Shown here in pieces: positions 55,471 through 64,000 of a DNA stretch of 64,000 bases. This DNA comes from CAWKMN01 sp963850765 (GTDB taxonomy: Bacteria > Chloroflexota > Anaerolineae > Aggregatilineales > Aggregatilineaceae), in assembly GCA_963850765.1 (NCBI GenBank), contig CAWKMN010000010.1, positions 248,001 through 312,000 on the forward strand, in the 5' to 3' direction. Made by a program: the position numbers and the translations under genes. The notes under the pieces are model-generated. The model saw only the letters and a program-made list of their open reading frames with translations. It searched no databases and was not told the origin of the DNA. Each line of letters begins with the position of its first letter. Positions within the stretch are counted from its first letter, which is position 1.

Positions 55471-56733
55471 TAACCTGTCTTCGGCTGCCGCACTTTGCCG
55501 CTCATCTCGAAATCCGCGCGCACCCGGAACTTCAGGGTCAGGCGGTGGTGCTGGTCGATAAGGTCCAGCAGCCGCCACAGGTCTACGGCGTCTCGGCGGA
55601 AGCCGCGCAGGCGGGGATACGCCCCGGCATGCCGCTCGCTCAGGCGCAGGCACGCTGCGATAAGTTGCGTATCCATCCCGCCACCCCTGGCCGCTACCGT
55701 AAATCGTTCGAGACGCTGCTGGAAGCCCTGACCGTCTTCACGCCGCAGGTCGAAGCGGAAGAAGGCGTCGAGCTGCGCGCGGATGCCCGCCGGGGATTGC
55801 CCACCACGTTTTTGCAGTTGGCGCAGTTTGACGACTTTCCCACCCCAACCGGCTATCTCGACCTGGGCAAGCTCAAGCCGGATGCCGCGCAGGGTATGGC
55901 GCAGCAGATTGACCGGCTCGTGCGCGAACAGGTGGGACTACCGCCCAAGCTCGGCATGGCGAGCGGCAAGTTCACCGCGCGCGTGGCGGGGACGGCGGTC
56001 AACGCGGGCGAACTCATCCTGGTGCCATCCGGTCAGGAAACTTCGTTTCTGGCCGAATTCACCGCCGCCCTGCTGCCGGTGGACGGCGAGACGCTGCGCC
56101 AGTTGGACCTGCTCGGCCTGTACACGCTCGGACAGGTCGGCGGCGCTGCCCGTATCCGGGCTGCTGGACCGCTTCGGCAAGCAGGGGCGGACCATGCACC
56201 GGCTGGCAAATGGGCGCGATACCCGCCCGGTGGGGACCTACCAGCCGCCCATCGTCGCGCGGGCGCAGCGCCGTTGGGATAACCCGCTGGCGGACTGGGA
56301 GCGGCTCGACTCCCTGCTGAGTGACATGGTGAGCGAAGCGGCCGCCCGGCTGCTCGACCAGAATCAGACGGTTCGGCACCTGACGCTGCGACTGACCCAG
56401 GAAGATGGCGCAGTCCTTGAGCGGGAGATGGTCCTGCGCCAGCCGAGCGCGAACCTCCGGCATATCATCACGACTGCCGGCGAGATGGGCCGGTCGCTGC
56501 CCGTATCCGGTGGCATTGTCGAAGCGGAGATGGTCCTCAGCGACATCGCGCCCGCGGTGCCCAAGCAGTTGAGCCTGTTCGAGCGTGACGCCGTGCCGCA
56601 GGAACAGCTCAGCGCCGTGCTGCACGACCTCGTCGCCCGCTATGGCGGCGAGTATTTTTACTGGCTGTGTGCCGCCGACCTGGAGGCCCGCCTGCCCGAA
56701 CGGCGTTTCCGCTGGGAGAAAGCGGGGCCGGAC
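55467..56733 (+). CDS. imuB: ImuB-like inactive Y-family polymerase (cassette 2, one frameshift)
   Basis: About 425 residues. It begins MITCLRLPHFAAHLEIR, lacks the DxD and SIDE catalytic motifs, and keeps the palm/fingers shape (VYGVSAEAAQAGIRPGMPLAQA) and thumb (LGLYTLGQV). QLSLF, a beta-clamp-binding motif, lies at 56566-56580. The frame breaks near 56140 by one extra base. Its frame continues straight into the next gene at GPD-ATG, so the stop used in cassette 1 is missing here. Confidence 0.82.
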
Positions 56734-56987
56734 ATGACGCATTTCTGGCCGGAGGGGAGCCGGTGGAGGTCGAGGCGGACAGCCTGTGGACGCCGCTCCG
56801 CCTGACGTGGCAGGGCAGCACGCACGCCGTCGAGTGCATCACCGAGCGCTGGCGGGTGGACGAGGAGTGGTGGCGCGGGCGCATCTGGCGCGAGTATTTC
56901 ACCCTCACCACCTCGACAGGGCTGCTCATGGAGGTGTTCCACGACCTGACGGCAGACAGGTGGTATGTGCAGCGGGTGTATGATTAA
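56734..56987 (+). CDS. DUF6504-like small protein, frameshifted (cassette 2)
   Basis: Same protein as at 27798 (ITERWRVDEEWWRGRIWREY, WYVQRVYD). One base is missing near 56752. ATG 56734 is in the imuB frame with no stop between, so a fusion of ImuB with this domain is possible once the indel is corrected. Confidence 0.7.
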
Positions 56988-57050
56988 CATAAGCATAGCC
57001 TGTTGAAAAGGTGCGGAAGAGAGTGAAGACCTATGCATTAGGAGGATATG

Positions 57051-57482
57051 ATGTCGCTTGAAGAGAACAAGGCACTGGTTCGGCAATTCATTGATGAGGT
57101 CGTGAATACCGGCAATACCGCCGCCATCACCGATTTCTGCGTTGCGGGGTCCATGTTTGCGGGCGGCGTTGAGGGCCAGGTTAAAGCCATGAAAACCGCC
57201 TTTCCCGATAACCATTTCACCATTGATGCCATGCTAGCCGAGGACAACAAAGTGGCCATCCGAGTGACCACCCACGGTACCAATACCGGGCCTCTGGTTG
57301 GTTTACCTGCCTTTGGGCGCTTGGAGACTCCCGTACCCCCAACAGGCCAATCGGTAACAGGGAGCGCGATGTACCTTTTCACGATTTCAGAGGGCAAAAT
57401 CGTGAGTTTCGCGGCTGAGATTGACCAAATTGGGCTGCTACGGCAACTGGGCTGGACATTTTCACCGCCCGGTCAAACATAG
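57051..57482 (+). CDS. SnoaL-like ester cyclase-family protein (cassette 2 slot)
   Basis: A 143-residue NTF2-fold protein. It begins SLEENKALVRQFIDEVVNTG, with FPDNHFTIDAMLAEDNKVAI in the middle and MYLFTISEGKIVSFAAEIDQ near the end, all typical of the SnoaL/ester cyclase family. The ribosome binding site GGAGG fits ATG 57051. It occupies the position held by an unrelated gene in cassette 1. Its link to translesion synthesis is unclear and may be none. Confidence 0.8.
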   Translation: MSLEENKALVRQFIDEVVNTGNTAAITDFCVAGSMFAGGVEGQVKAMKTAFPDNHFTIDAMLAEDNKVAIRVTTHGTNTGPLVGLPAFGRLETPVPPTGQSVTGSAMYLFTISEGKIVSFAAEIDQIGLLRQLGWTFSPPGQT

Positions 57483-57594
57483 AGACCGATATTCAAGCCA
57501 AATTGTCATCTGTTTCAACAGGCACAACTACGATGGGACGGGATGTCAATCTATTGTGAAGCCTACTTGCGACTTTACAATTCGAGTTTAGTTG

Positions 57595-60500
57595 ATGCCT
57601 AAGTCCTACGTCGAACTGCACTGCCACTCCAATTTCAGCCTGCTGGATGGCGCATCTCACCCGGAAGAACTGGTGACGCGCGCCGCCGAACTGGGCATGG
57701 ACGCGCTGGCGCTGACCGACCACGACGCGGTGTATGGCGCGGTGCGGTTCGTCGAAGCGGCGCAGCGCGGCGGGCATCCAGCCCATCCTCGGCGCGGAGA
57801 TGACGCTGCAAGACGGCGCGCATCTGACGCTGCTGGTCGAAAATGAGACCGGCTGGGTCAACCTGTGCCATCTCATCAGCCCCGCCCGGCAGCAACGCGC
57901 CCAAGGGTGAAGCGCCGCTGCCCTACGAGACGCTGAGCCGGGCACACGGCGGGCCTGCTCGCGCTCTCCGGCTGCCGCCAGGGGAGAATCGCCCGCGCGC
58001 TGCTGCGACGACGATTGGGACACGGCGGCGCAAATCGCGGCGGCCGTTACCGCGACCTGTTTGGGCGCGGACCGCTTCTGGATCGAGCTGCAGCACCACC
58101 TGCTGCCCGGACGATGACGCGGCTGGTCGAGCAGTCGGTCGCGCTGGCCCGCGAGCTAGGGATGGGCTACGTGGCGACGAACAACGTCCACTACGCCACG
58201 CGCGACCGCCACCGCCTGCAGGATGTGCTCGTCTGCATCCGCCACCATACCACGCTGGAACAGGCCGGGCCGCTGCGCCGCGCCAACTCGGAATACTACC
58301 TGAAGTCCGCCGAGAAGATGACGCCGCCTGTTCGCCCGCCTATCCCGACGCCCTCACCAACACGCGCGTCATTGCCGAGCGCTGCCAGTTCGAGCCGCGC
58401 TACGGCCTGCAGGACCTGCCCGCGTTTCGGCGTACCCGCCGGGCTGGATGCGCCCGCCTATCTGCGCCGCCTGTGCGAGGACGCGCTGCCCCACCGCTAT
58501 CCCGATACGAGCGCCGCCGTCGCGGGAGCAGCTGGAGCACGAGTTGGGCATCATCACGCGGGCGGCCTGGCGAACTACTTCCTCATCGTGTGGGACATCG
58601 TCCGCTTCGCCCGCGCGCAGGGCATTCGCTGCCAGGGGCGCGGCTCGGCGGCCAACTCGCTGGTCGCCTATCTGCTCGGCATCACCCCCATCGACCCGCT
58701 GGCGCACGACCTCGTCTTCGAGCGGTTCCTCTCCGACGAGCGGCGTCTCGCCCCCGACATCGACATCGACTTCCAGGCCGACCGCCGCGAAGAGGTCATC
58801 CAGTACGTCTACCAGACCTACGGACGCGACCACGCGGCGATGGCCTGCACGCTGGTCACCTTCCGCGCGGAGCGCGGTCCGCGAGGTGGGCAAGGCGCTC
58901 GGCCTGCCGCTGAGCGACCATCGAGCCGCGCTGGCGGATGACGCGCGACGGCGTCTGAAGCACGAAAGCGGCAACAACTCCGGTCTACCGCCAACTTGTA
59001 TGACAGTTGTGCGAGCAGATCAAGGGCTTCCCGCGCCACCTGGGGATCCACAACGGCGGCATGGTCATCACCGGGCCGCTCATCACCGAGCGCGTGCCCG
59101 TCGAACCGGCGACCATGCCGGGGCGGTATGTCGTGCAGTGGGACAAGGAAGGGTTGGAGGCGTCCGGGCTGGTCAAGATCGACATGCTCGGCCTGCGCAT
59201 GCTGTCGGTGATTGCCGAGACGGTGCGCGTCGTCGGAGCAAGGTCAGCGCCAGTGCTGCCCGGCCGCCTTCGACGACCCGGCGGTCTACGCGATGATTGG
59301 CCGAGCGGACACCATCGGCGTGTTCCAGGTCGAGAGCCGCGCCCAGGCGCAGGTGCTGCCCATCTTCCAGCCGCGTGCGCTTCGAAGACCTGATCGTGGC
59401 GATCTCGCTCATCCGGCCCGGCCCGATCCAGGGCAACATGGTCCATCCTTACATCCGCCGGCGCTTGGGCGAGGAGCCGGTTACGTATGCCCATCCGCTG
59501 CCTCGAAGCCGGCGCTGGCGGAGACGCTGGGCGTGATTCTGTTCCAGGAGCAGGTGCTCAAGGTGGCGCGCGTCCTGGCCGGCTTCACGCCGGGCCAGGG
59601 CGAACTGCTGCGCCGGGCGCTCGGCTCGCAAACAGGCGCTGGAAGCGGTCGAGGCTTCCGCGACGCAGTTCGTGCAGGGGGTGCTGGCGCAGGGGATTGC
59701 GTCAGGCTATCGCCGAGGAGGTCTTCGCCCGGCTGCGCGCCTTCGGCGGCTATTCGTTCCCCAAGAGCCACGCCGCGGCGTTCGCCGTGCTGGTCTACCA
59801 GTCCGCCTGGCTCAAGCGCTACCACCCGGCGGCCTTTTATGCGGCGCTGCTGAACAACCAGCCGATGGGCTTCTGGTCGCCCTCGGTCATCGTCAACGAT
59901 GCGAAGCGGCATGACATCCCCATCCTGCCGGTGGATATTCACCGCAGCGAGGCGCACTGTACGGTCGCGGACGGTGGTCTGCGGCTGGGCTTCAACTATG
60001 TCAAAGGATTTGGGGAGGCGAGCAGCGGGCGGCTGGTCGAGGCGCGGCTGGCGGGTCCGTTCGCCGACCTGAAAGACTTCTGCCGCCGGACGCATCTGCC
60101 GCAGCGGTTGGTGGAACACCTGATTCTGGCCGGCGCGTTCGACGGCTGGAACCTGCCGCGCCGCAAATTCTTATGGGAATTGGGCAAGCTGCGCTACCCG
60201 GTGGATGAGCTGGACCTCGTCTTTGCCGAGGATGGCGTGACGCTGCCCGAACTGTCCGCCATGCAGAAATTCGCCTACGAAGGGTCGATGCTGGGCGTCT
60301 CGGTCGATGGGCACTGATGGAATTCTACCGCGCGTGGCTGGATGAGCACGGCGTCCTGAGCAGCGCCGCGCTCCGCCAGCATCCGAACGGCGATGGGGTG
60401 CGTGTGCCGGCGTGGTGGTCGTGCATCAGGCTCCGCCGACGGCCAAGGGTGTGCATTTCATCACCCTCGAAGACGAGCATGGCCTGCTGGACCTCATCGT

Positions 60501-60630
60501 CCGCCCGGACGTGTACGAGCGCTATCGCCGCGTGCTGCACGGCGCGAGTGTGCTGGTCGCGGCGGGCACCGTGCAGCGGCGGGATGGGACGATCAACGTG
60601 ATAGCCGAGCGGGTCGCGGCGCTGCATCAA
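57595..60630 (+). pseudogene. dnaE2: DnaE2/ImuC error-prone DNA polymerase III alpha, heavily frameshifted (cassette 2)
   Basis: Starts ATG 57595 (MPKSYVELHCHSNFSLLDGA). All blocks seen in the copy at 28587 recur: ALTDHDAVYGAV, GRGSAANSLVAYLLGITP, PDIDIDFQ, GYSFPKSHAAAFAVLVYQSA and VHFITLEDEHGLLDLI. At least a dozen single-base insertions or deletions occur, mostly between 57760 and 59700. The family stop is lost: reading runs past 60628 into the region antisense to the arginase gene. It differs from copy 1 by many silent substitutions, so it is a true paralogue. It is decaying or poorly resolved by the assembly. Confidence 0.82.
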
Positions 60631-60693
60631 TGTAGCTGTCGCTGGTGCCAGAACCGCCGAAAAGCGGCAATTGGAGCACATGTGCTCCAGGCG

Positions 60694-61506
60694 CTAAGGT
60701 GCCCGTACTCCATCCACCAACGCCTGCGCCAATCTGAGGGTGTTCTGCAAGGGCCGTTCATCCGTCGCCAGATGACCATTCCACAGACTGAACAGCACCC
60801 CGGCCACCCGGCCATCCTGTGCCAGCCGCCGCACGACGCGCTCGGTATCCGCCAACGACGGCCCACCCCTGGCCGGATAACCTACGGCGGGCATCTCGTC
60901 CAGGTTGATGACATCTACGTCCAGATGCACATACAGCGGCATGTCCGGTAGCGGCGCGGTGAGCAGGTCCAGCAGGTTGGGCAGATGAGTCACGGCACTG
61001 CCGCGCAGCGCGACCGCTTCGCCGGGGTCCAGGTCGCGCGCGTCGGACAGGATAACGTCGCGTTCGTGCAGTGATGCGAGTCCGACCCCCTCCATAAGTT
61101 CTGCTCGCCGCGCCCGACCAGCATCGCCAGCGGCATCCCACCCAGAAAGCCGCTCGGCGTCGTCTCCGGCGTGTTGAAATCCCCGTGGGCATCCAGCCAG
61201 ACCACGCCCAACCCGGCGTCGGACATCAACCCCTTGACGGCTCCAATGGCGCTGACACAGTCGGAGGCGAAAATCAGTGGTACGCGGTCACGATGCACCG
61301 CAATAACGTCCACCAGAGCGCGATTGACGGCGGTGATGGAGTCGAGGGCTACGGGCATCATCGGGCATAAGGTCGACCCACTCCGCGCCAATATCCTGAA
61401 CGAATTCGCTGCTGCGCACGGCAGCGACCTCGGTTCGCTCGTCGAGCCGCTGGCCGAGAAAATAGGGCACACCGATACACACGAAGTTGGGTGTCATGTT
61501 CTCCAT
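60694..61506 (-). CDS. Arginase/agmatinase-family protein, two frameshifts
   Basis: About 270 residues. It starts at ATG 61506 (MENMTPNFVCIGVPYFLGQR) and ends at TAG 60694. Metal-binding motifs DAHGDFNTPETTPSG and HLDVDVINLDEMPAV are present. The first motif, normally GGDHS, reads FASDCVSAIG, so the usual His ligand is Cys. Breaks occur near 61360 and 61098. It is a ureohydrolase-fold member; arginase, agmatinase or formiminoglutamase activity cannot be decided, and the missing His makes activity doubtful. Confidence 0.75.
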
Positions 61507-61612
61507 TCCAGAAATGTTCAGATAGGCGTTAAAATTGCCCCTTTATACTGAGCAGCGTGAGTGTGAATGTGCGTTCAGGTGCACGCGGGCAAGTACGGCT
61601 CACGCTGCTCTC

Positions 61613-64000
61613 TTAGGGTATAGGGGCAGAGCAAGCTACTCGAAACCCTACATTGTCCCGCCGCTCATCGGCAGAGAGGTCCAGGCGATAGGTAGCGCGG
61701 GTACGATGCTCATAGCTGCTCCATGAACCTCCACGTGCGACGTTCATTTTGGCCCTATTGTCGAACGGGTCCAAACACCATTCCCAGACATTTCCGCCCA
61801 TATCCAGAGCGCCATAAGGGGAAACTCCTTGTGGATACATTCCCACAGCGGTAGTTTGCCCAATGCGATGGGGGCCTGCTCCGGTGGTTATCTCGTCAAT
61901 GTTCGCAGACCCTGGAATGTACTGTCGCCCCCATGGGTAAAGGCGTCCATCTGTACCCCGAGCGGCCTTTTCCCATTCTTGTTCAGAGGGCAATCGAACT
62001 TCATAACTCAGCCGGGCACTTAGCCAGTGACAGAAAGCAACGGCGTCCTTCCAACTCACATTCTCGCACGGGTGATTATCATACTTGAAAGCCTGTTCAC
62101 CGGGTTGGGGAATAGAGCGTTCCAGACTGTCCCACCAAGCTTCCTGACGGTATCCGTCTTCCGCATCCAAAAAGGCTTTGTACTGTCGGTAGGTGATGGG
62201 ATATTGGCTGATATAAAAAGCCGGTTGAAAGAGAGAAATATTGCGCTGGTATGTAAAATCGCCTTCAGGAATCTCCACCCAGGCGAGGTCCGGTATCCCG
62301 TCCGGTCGTAATCCAACCCCCGGTCGCGTATCCCCACCTTCGGCGAGAATACGACCCCACTCAGCGCTAGCAAGCGGACTGCGTCGTTCACCTTCAGGTG
62401 GCTCGAATAAGAGTTGTAAGACGTCTGGAGCACATTGAGCGCCACTTTCTGTCGCACACCGGTAGGCCAGGGTGGGATTTGTAGGTGTTAACCAGCGTAC
62501 CAGATGCGTGGCGTCTCCTTCGATACCGGCTAACAGAAGTGTGGTCTCTTCCCAGCCGGTCGATTGCCACCAATTTTCGCTTGGCCAAAAATGGTTCGCC
62601 GGCAAACCGTACTTTATGGCTTCACGAAGACCATGGGCAGCAAAATACTCTTGGAGTAGTTGATGGGTAAAATGTACAGTCGTACCTATTTCCAAAATAC
62701 CCGCGCTAACCGCCAGATAGAGGAGATGGTCTACGTCCTCGTTGGGTGTGGCTTTCTGTAAAATACGGCCCGCGCGTTGAATATCTACGCTGGTTCCGGT
62801 GTGCTCGGATTGCATCCAATACGCGAGTGCCGAGAGAGCTTGTATCTGGATAGATTTCTCCACTGGGTGCAAATGAGCTGGAGGGCGTTCCTGCTGACGA
62901 AATAGTAGGTCCACAAAACGTTCAAAGAGCTGACCACGATTAGTGGGTGGCTCTCCCTGATGAGTATAGATATTGATGGTAGCGAACAACAGAAATGGAT
63001 TGGTCATGACCCCTAACATGCCGGGCAACACACACTCGGTACGAAGCAACCGGCGCATCGTTCTAAGGTGTTGAGCATCAGGTTGCCAGGCTTCCCCCTG
63101 GGCGCGATGTCGGGAAGGTCTTTGCTTTTGAGCGACAGACTTCGCGGCTTCACGTTCCAGGTTATCTCCAAACCAAAACTCCTGAAAGGTCGAATCCCCT
63201 TGAGTTTCTCGGAACCACTTCCAAGCCTGAGCCGTTTGGGTTCCACTCAATGCCCAGAACAACTCCTCCCGGTCGGTGTCTTCCAGGTAGTTGCCGATGA
63301 ACAGGTGAATGCGAATCACGTCCAACGGGGCCACATCCACACGCTGCAAGGGTAGCTTGTGCCCCACGTAATCCAGCTTACGGCAGGTGACAATCACCGG
63401 CGTGTCTGCATGGCGACGCAGCCAGCCGTCTACCTGCGGTGCGACTTCCGATGGCATCTCGTTCAGCCCGTCCAGCAGCAGGAATACCCGCCCCGGCAGG
63501 TAATCGACCAGCATCAGCCCGCCGAAGGATGAATCCAGGAAGGTATCGAAGTCGCCGCCGTTATATGCGCCCAATCGCACGAATAATGGCAGCGGCTTAT
63601 GTTCATCCTCGGCGGCTTCGGTGGCCAGTTCATATGCCAGCCGTTCGAGGGTGGTGGTTTTGCCTGCACCGGGGTCGCCAATCAGAGCAACGCGCTTGTA
63701 CTGCCGAATACCCTCGCGTAGTTCGTCGAAACTCTGCACCGTTACAGTTTTTGATTTATCGTCCTCAAGGGAGTGTTCGATGTCGCGGAAAATGTCGTGA
63801 TGCATATCCAGGTAGCGGGCCGCTGCCCCGCCCTTAACCTTTACTTTCGACTGTTCGATGTGCGCAGTGGCCGCCAAGTCGGTGTACAGGTCGCGCCAGT
63901 GGTCGTAGCGTTGTCCGATGGACTGCAAGTATGCCAGTTCTATCTCGCGCCGGGTCTGCGGGTTGATTTCCTCAACACCACGTTCCAGCCGTTCGAGTAG
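61613..64000 (-). CDS. NACHT-type NTPase fused to an FGE-sulfatase domain (N-terminus beyond the window)
   Basis: Open to the window edge, so the N-terminus is missing. A NACHT/STAND ATPase follows a helical lead: Walker A IGDPGAGKTTTLERLAYELA near 63680, Walker B VFLLLDGLNEMP, and a sensor region (TPVIVTCRKLDYVG). After a helical middle (VHFTHQLLQEYFAAHGLREA) comes a C-terminal formylglycine-generating-enzyme-like domain (FYISQYPITYRQYKAFLDA, RLPSEQEWEKAARG, ALDMGGNVWEWCLD, ARGGSW, VGFRVAC). NACHT proteins often act as phage sensors. The FGE-like part probably binds a ligand rather than modifying a sulfatase. Confidence 0.88.
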   Translation of the reverse strand, partial: LLERLERGVEEINPQTRREIELAYLQSIGQRYDHWRDLYTDLAATAHIEQSKVKVKGGAAARYLDMHHDIFRDIEHSLEDDKSKTVTVQSFDELREGIRQYKRVALIGDPGAGKTTTLERLAYELATEAAEDEHKPLPLFVRLGAYNGGDFDTFLDSSFGGLMLVDYLPGRVFLLLDGLNEMPSEVAPQVDGWLRRHADTPVIVTCRKLDYVGHKLPLQRVDVAPLDVIRIHLFIGNYLEDTDREELFWALSGTQTAQAWKWFRETQGDSTFQEFWFGDNLEREAAKSVAQKQRPSRHRAQGEAWQPDAQHLRTMRRLLRTECVLPGMLGVMTNPFLLFATINIYTHQGEPPTNRGQLFERFVDLLFRQQERPPAHLHPVEKSIQIQALSALAYWMQSEHTGTSVDIQRAGRILQKATPNEDVDHLLYLAVSAGILEIGTTVHFTHQLLQEYFAAHGLREAIKYGLPANHFWPSENWWQSTGWEETTLLLAGIEGDATHLVRWLTPTNPTLAYRCATESGAQCAPDVLQLLFEPPEGERRSPLASAEWGRILAEGGDTRPGVGLRPDGIPDLAWVEIPEGDFTYQRNISLFQPAFYISQYPITYRQYKAFLDAEDGYRQEAWWDSLERSIPQPGEQAFKYDNHPCENVSWKDAVAFCHWLSARLSYEVRLPSEQEWEKAARGTDGRLYPWGRQYIPGSANIDEITTGAGPHRIGQTTAVGMYPQGVSPYGALDMGGNVWEWCLDPFDNRAKMNVARGGSWSSYEHRTRATYRLDLSADERRDNVGFRVACSAPIP

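Noticed and set aside
61613..62438. FGE domain as a true sulfatase-activating enzyme
   Set aside because: It is fused to a NACHT ATPase and no sulfatase gene is near. A sensor role is more likely.

Overview
The window is GC-rich and reads as a chromosome or MAG piece from a member of Chloroflexota, most likely an Anaerolineae-type lineage. This placement is inferred, not proven. It rests on the DUF2089/SHOCT-like/DUF4097 gene set, SH3b-SGNH lipoproteins, NACHT-FGE and TIR-TPR proteins, an ImuA-ImuB-DnaE2 system with a DUF6504-like partner, and very many short palindromic intergenic repeats. There is no rRNA, transposase, CRISPR array or prophage. About two dozen single-base frameshifts break otherwise well conserved genes (mutS2, panC, mcrB and others). 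This points to residual indel errors, typical of long-read data, rather than to genuine gene decay everywhere.

Layout. 1-4.1 kb: two tandem M1 metallopeptidases and a secreted beta-propeller protein. 4.2-7.6 kb: mutS2, a strongly promoted ~200 nt small transcript, and a TetR regulator. 8-14.3 kb: a conserved unknown protein, sqdB (sulfolipid), a PcrA/UvrD helicase and a TIR-TPR protein. 14.4-19.9 kb: an SGNH lipoprotein, an SH3b secreted protein, a dihydroorotate dehydrogenase-like protein, VanZ and a Flp pilin. 20-25.4 kb: a DUF2089/SHOCT-like/DUF4097 regulatory cluster, a double GNAT and an EamA transporter. 25.48 kb: tRNA-fMet. 25.6-31.6 kb: the first imuA-imuB-DUF6504-X-dnaE2 cassette. 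31.7-40.5 kb: cupin, phytase-like protein, a permuted Toprim-CHC2 primase-like protein, DUF488, a UroD-family protein, GNAT, DUF1697, and a family A DNA polymerase followed by a PD-(D/E)XK-like gene. 40.7-48.8 kb: a DUF385-like protein, 6S RNA, a metallo-beta-lactamase, the complete pantothenate set panB-panE-panC-panD, a thermonuclease and a TM0106-type nuclease. 49-54.3 kb: mcrC-mcrB beside tRNA-Gly, and a TIR protein. 54.6-60.6 kb: the second imuA-imuB-DUF6504-X-dnaE2 cassette. 60.7-64 kb: an arginase-family gene and a NACHT-FGE protein that runs off the window.

The most interesting signal is a DNA-damage-type regulon. Both imu cassettes, the Toprim-CHC2 protein and the family A polymerase have the same operator-like element, GAAC-N4-G(T/A)GCTA, in their promoters. 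It resembles Gram-positive-type LexA boxes. Both ImuB copies and the N-terminus of the family A polymerase carry the identical beta-clamp-binding pentapeptide QLSLF. Together these look like an inducible accessory replisome: clamp-tethered ImuB/DnaE2, a second clamp-tethered polymerase with proofreading motifs, and a primase-like protein. The two cassettes are diverged paralogues that carry different, unrelated genes in the same slot ahead of dnaE2. A defence neighbourhood (McrBC, TIR, NACHT-FGE) surrounds the second cassette.
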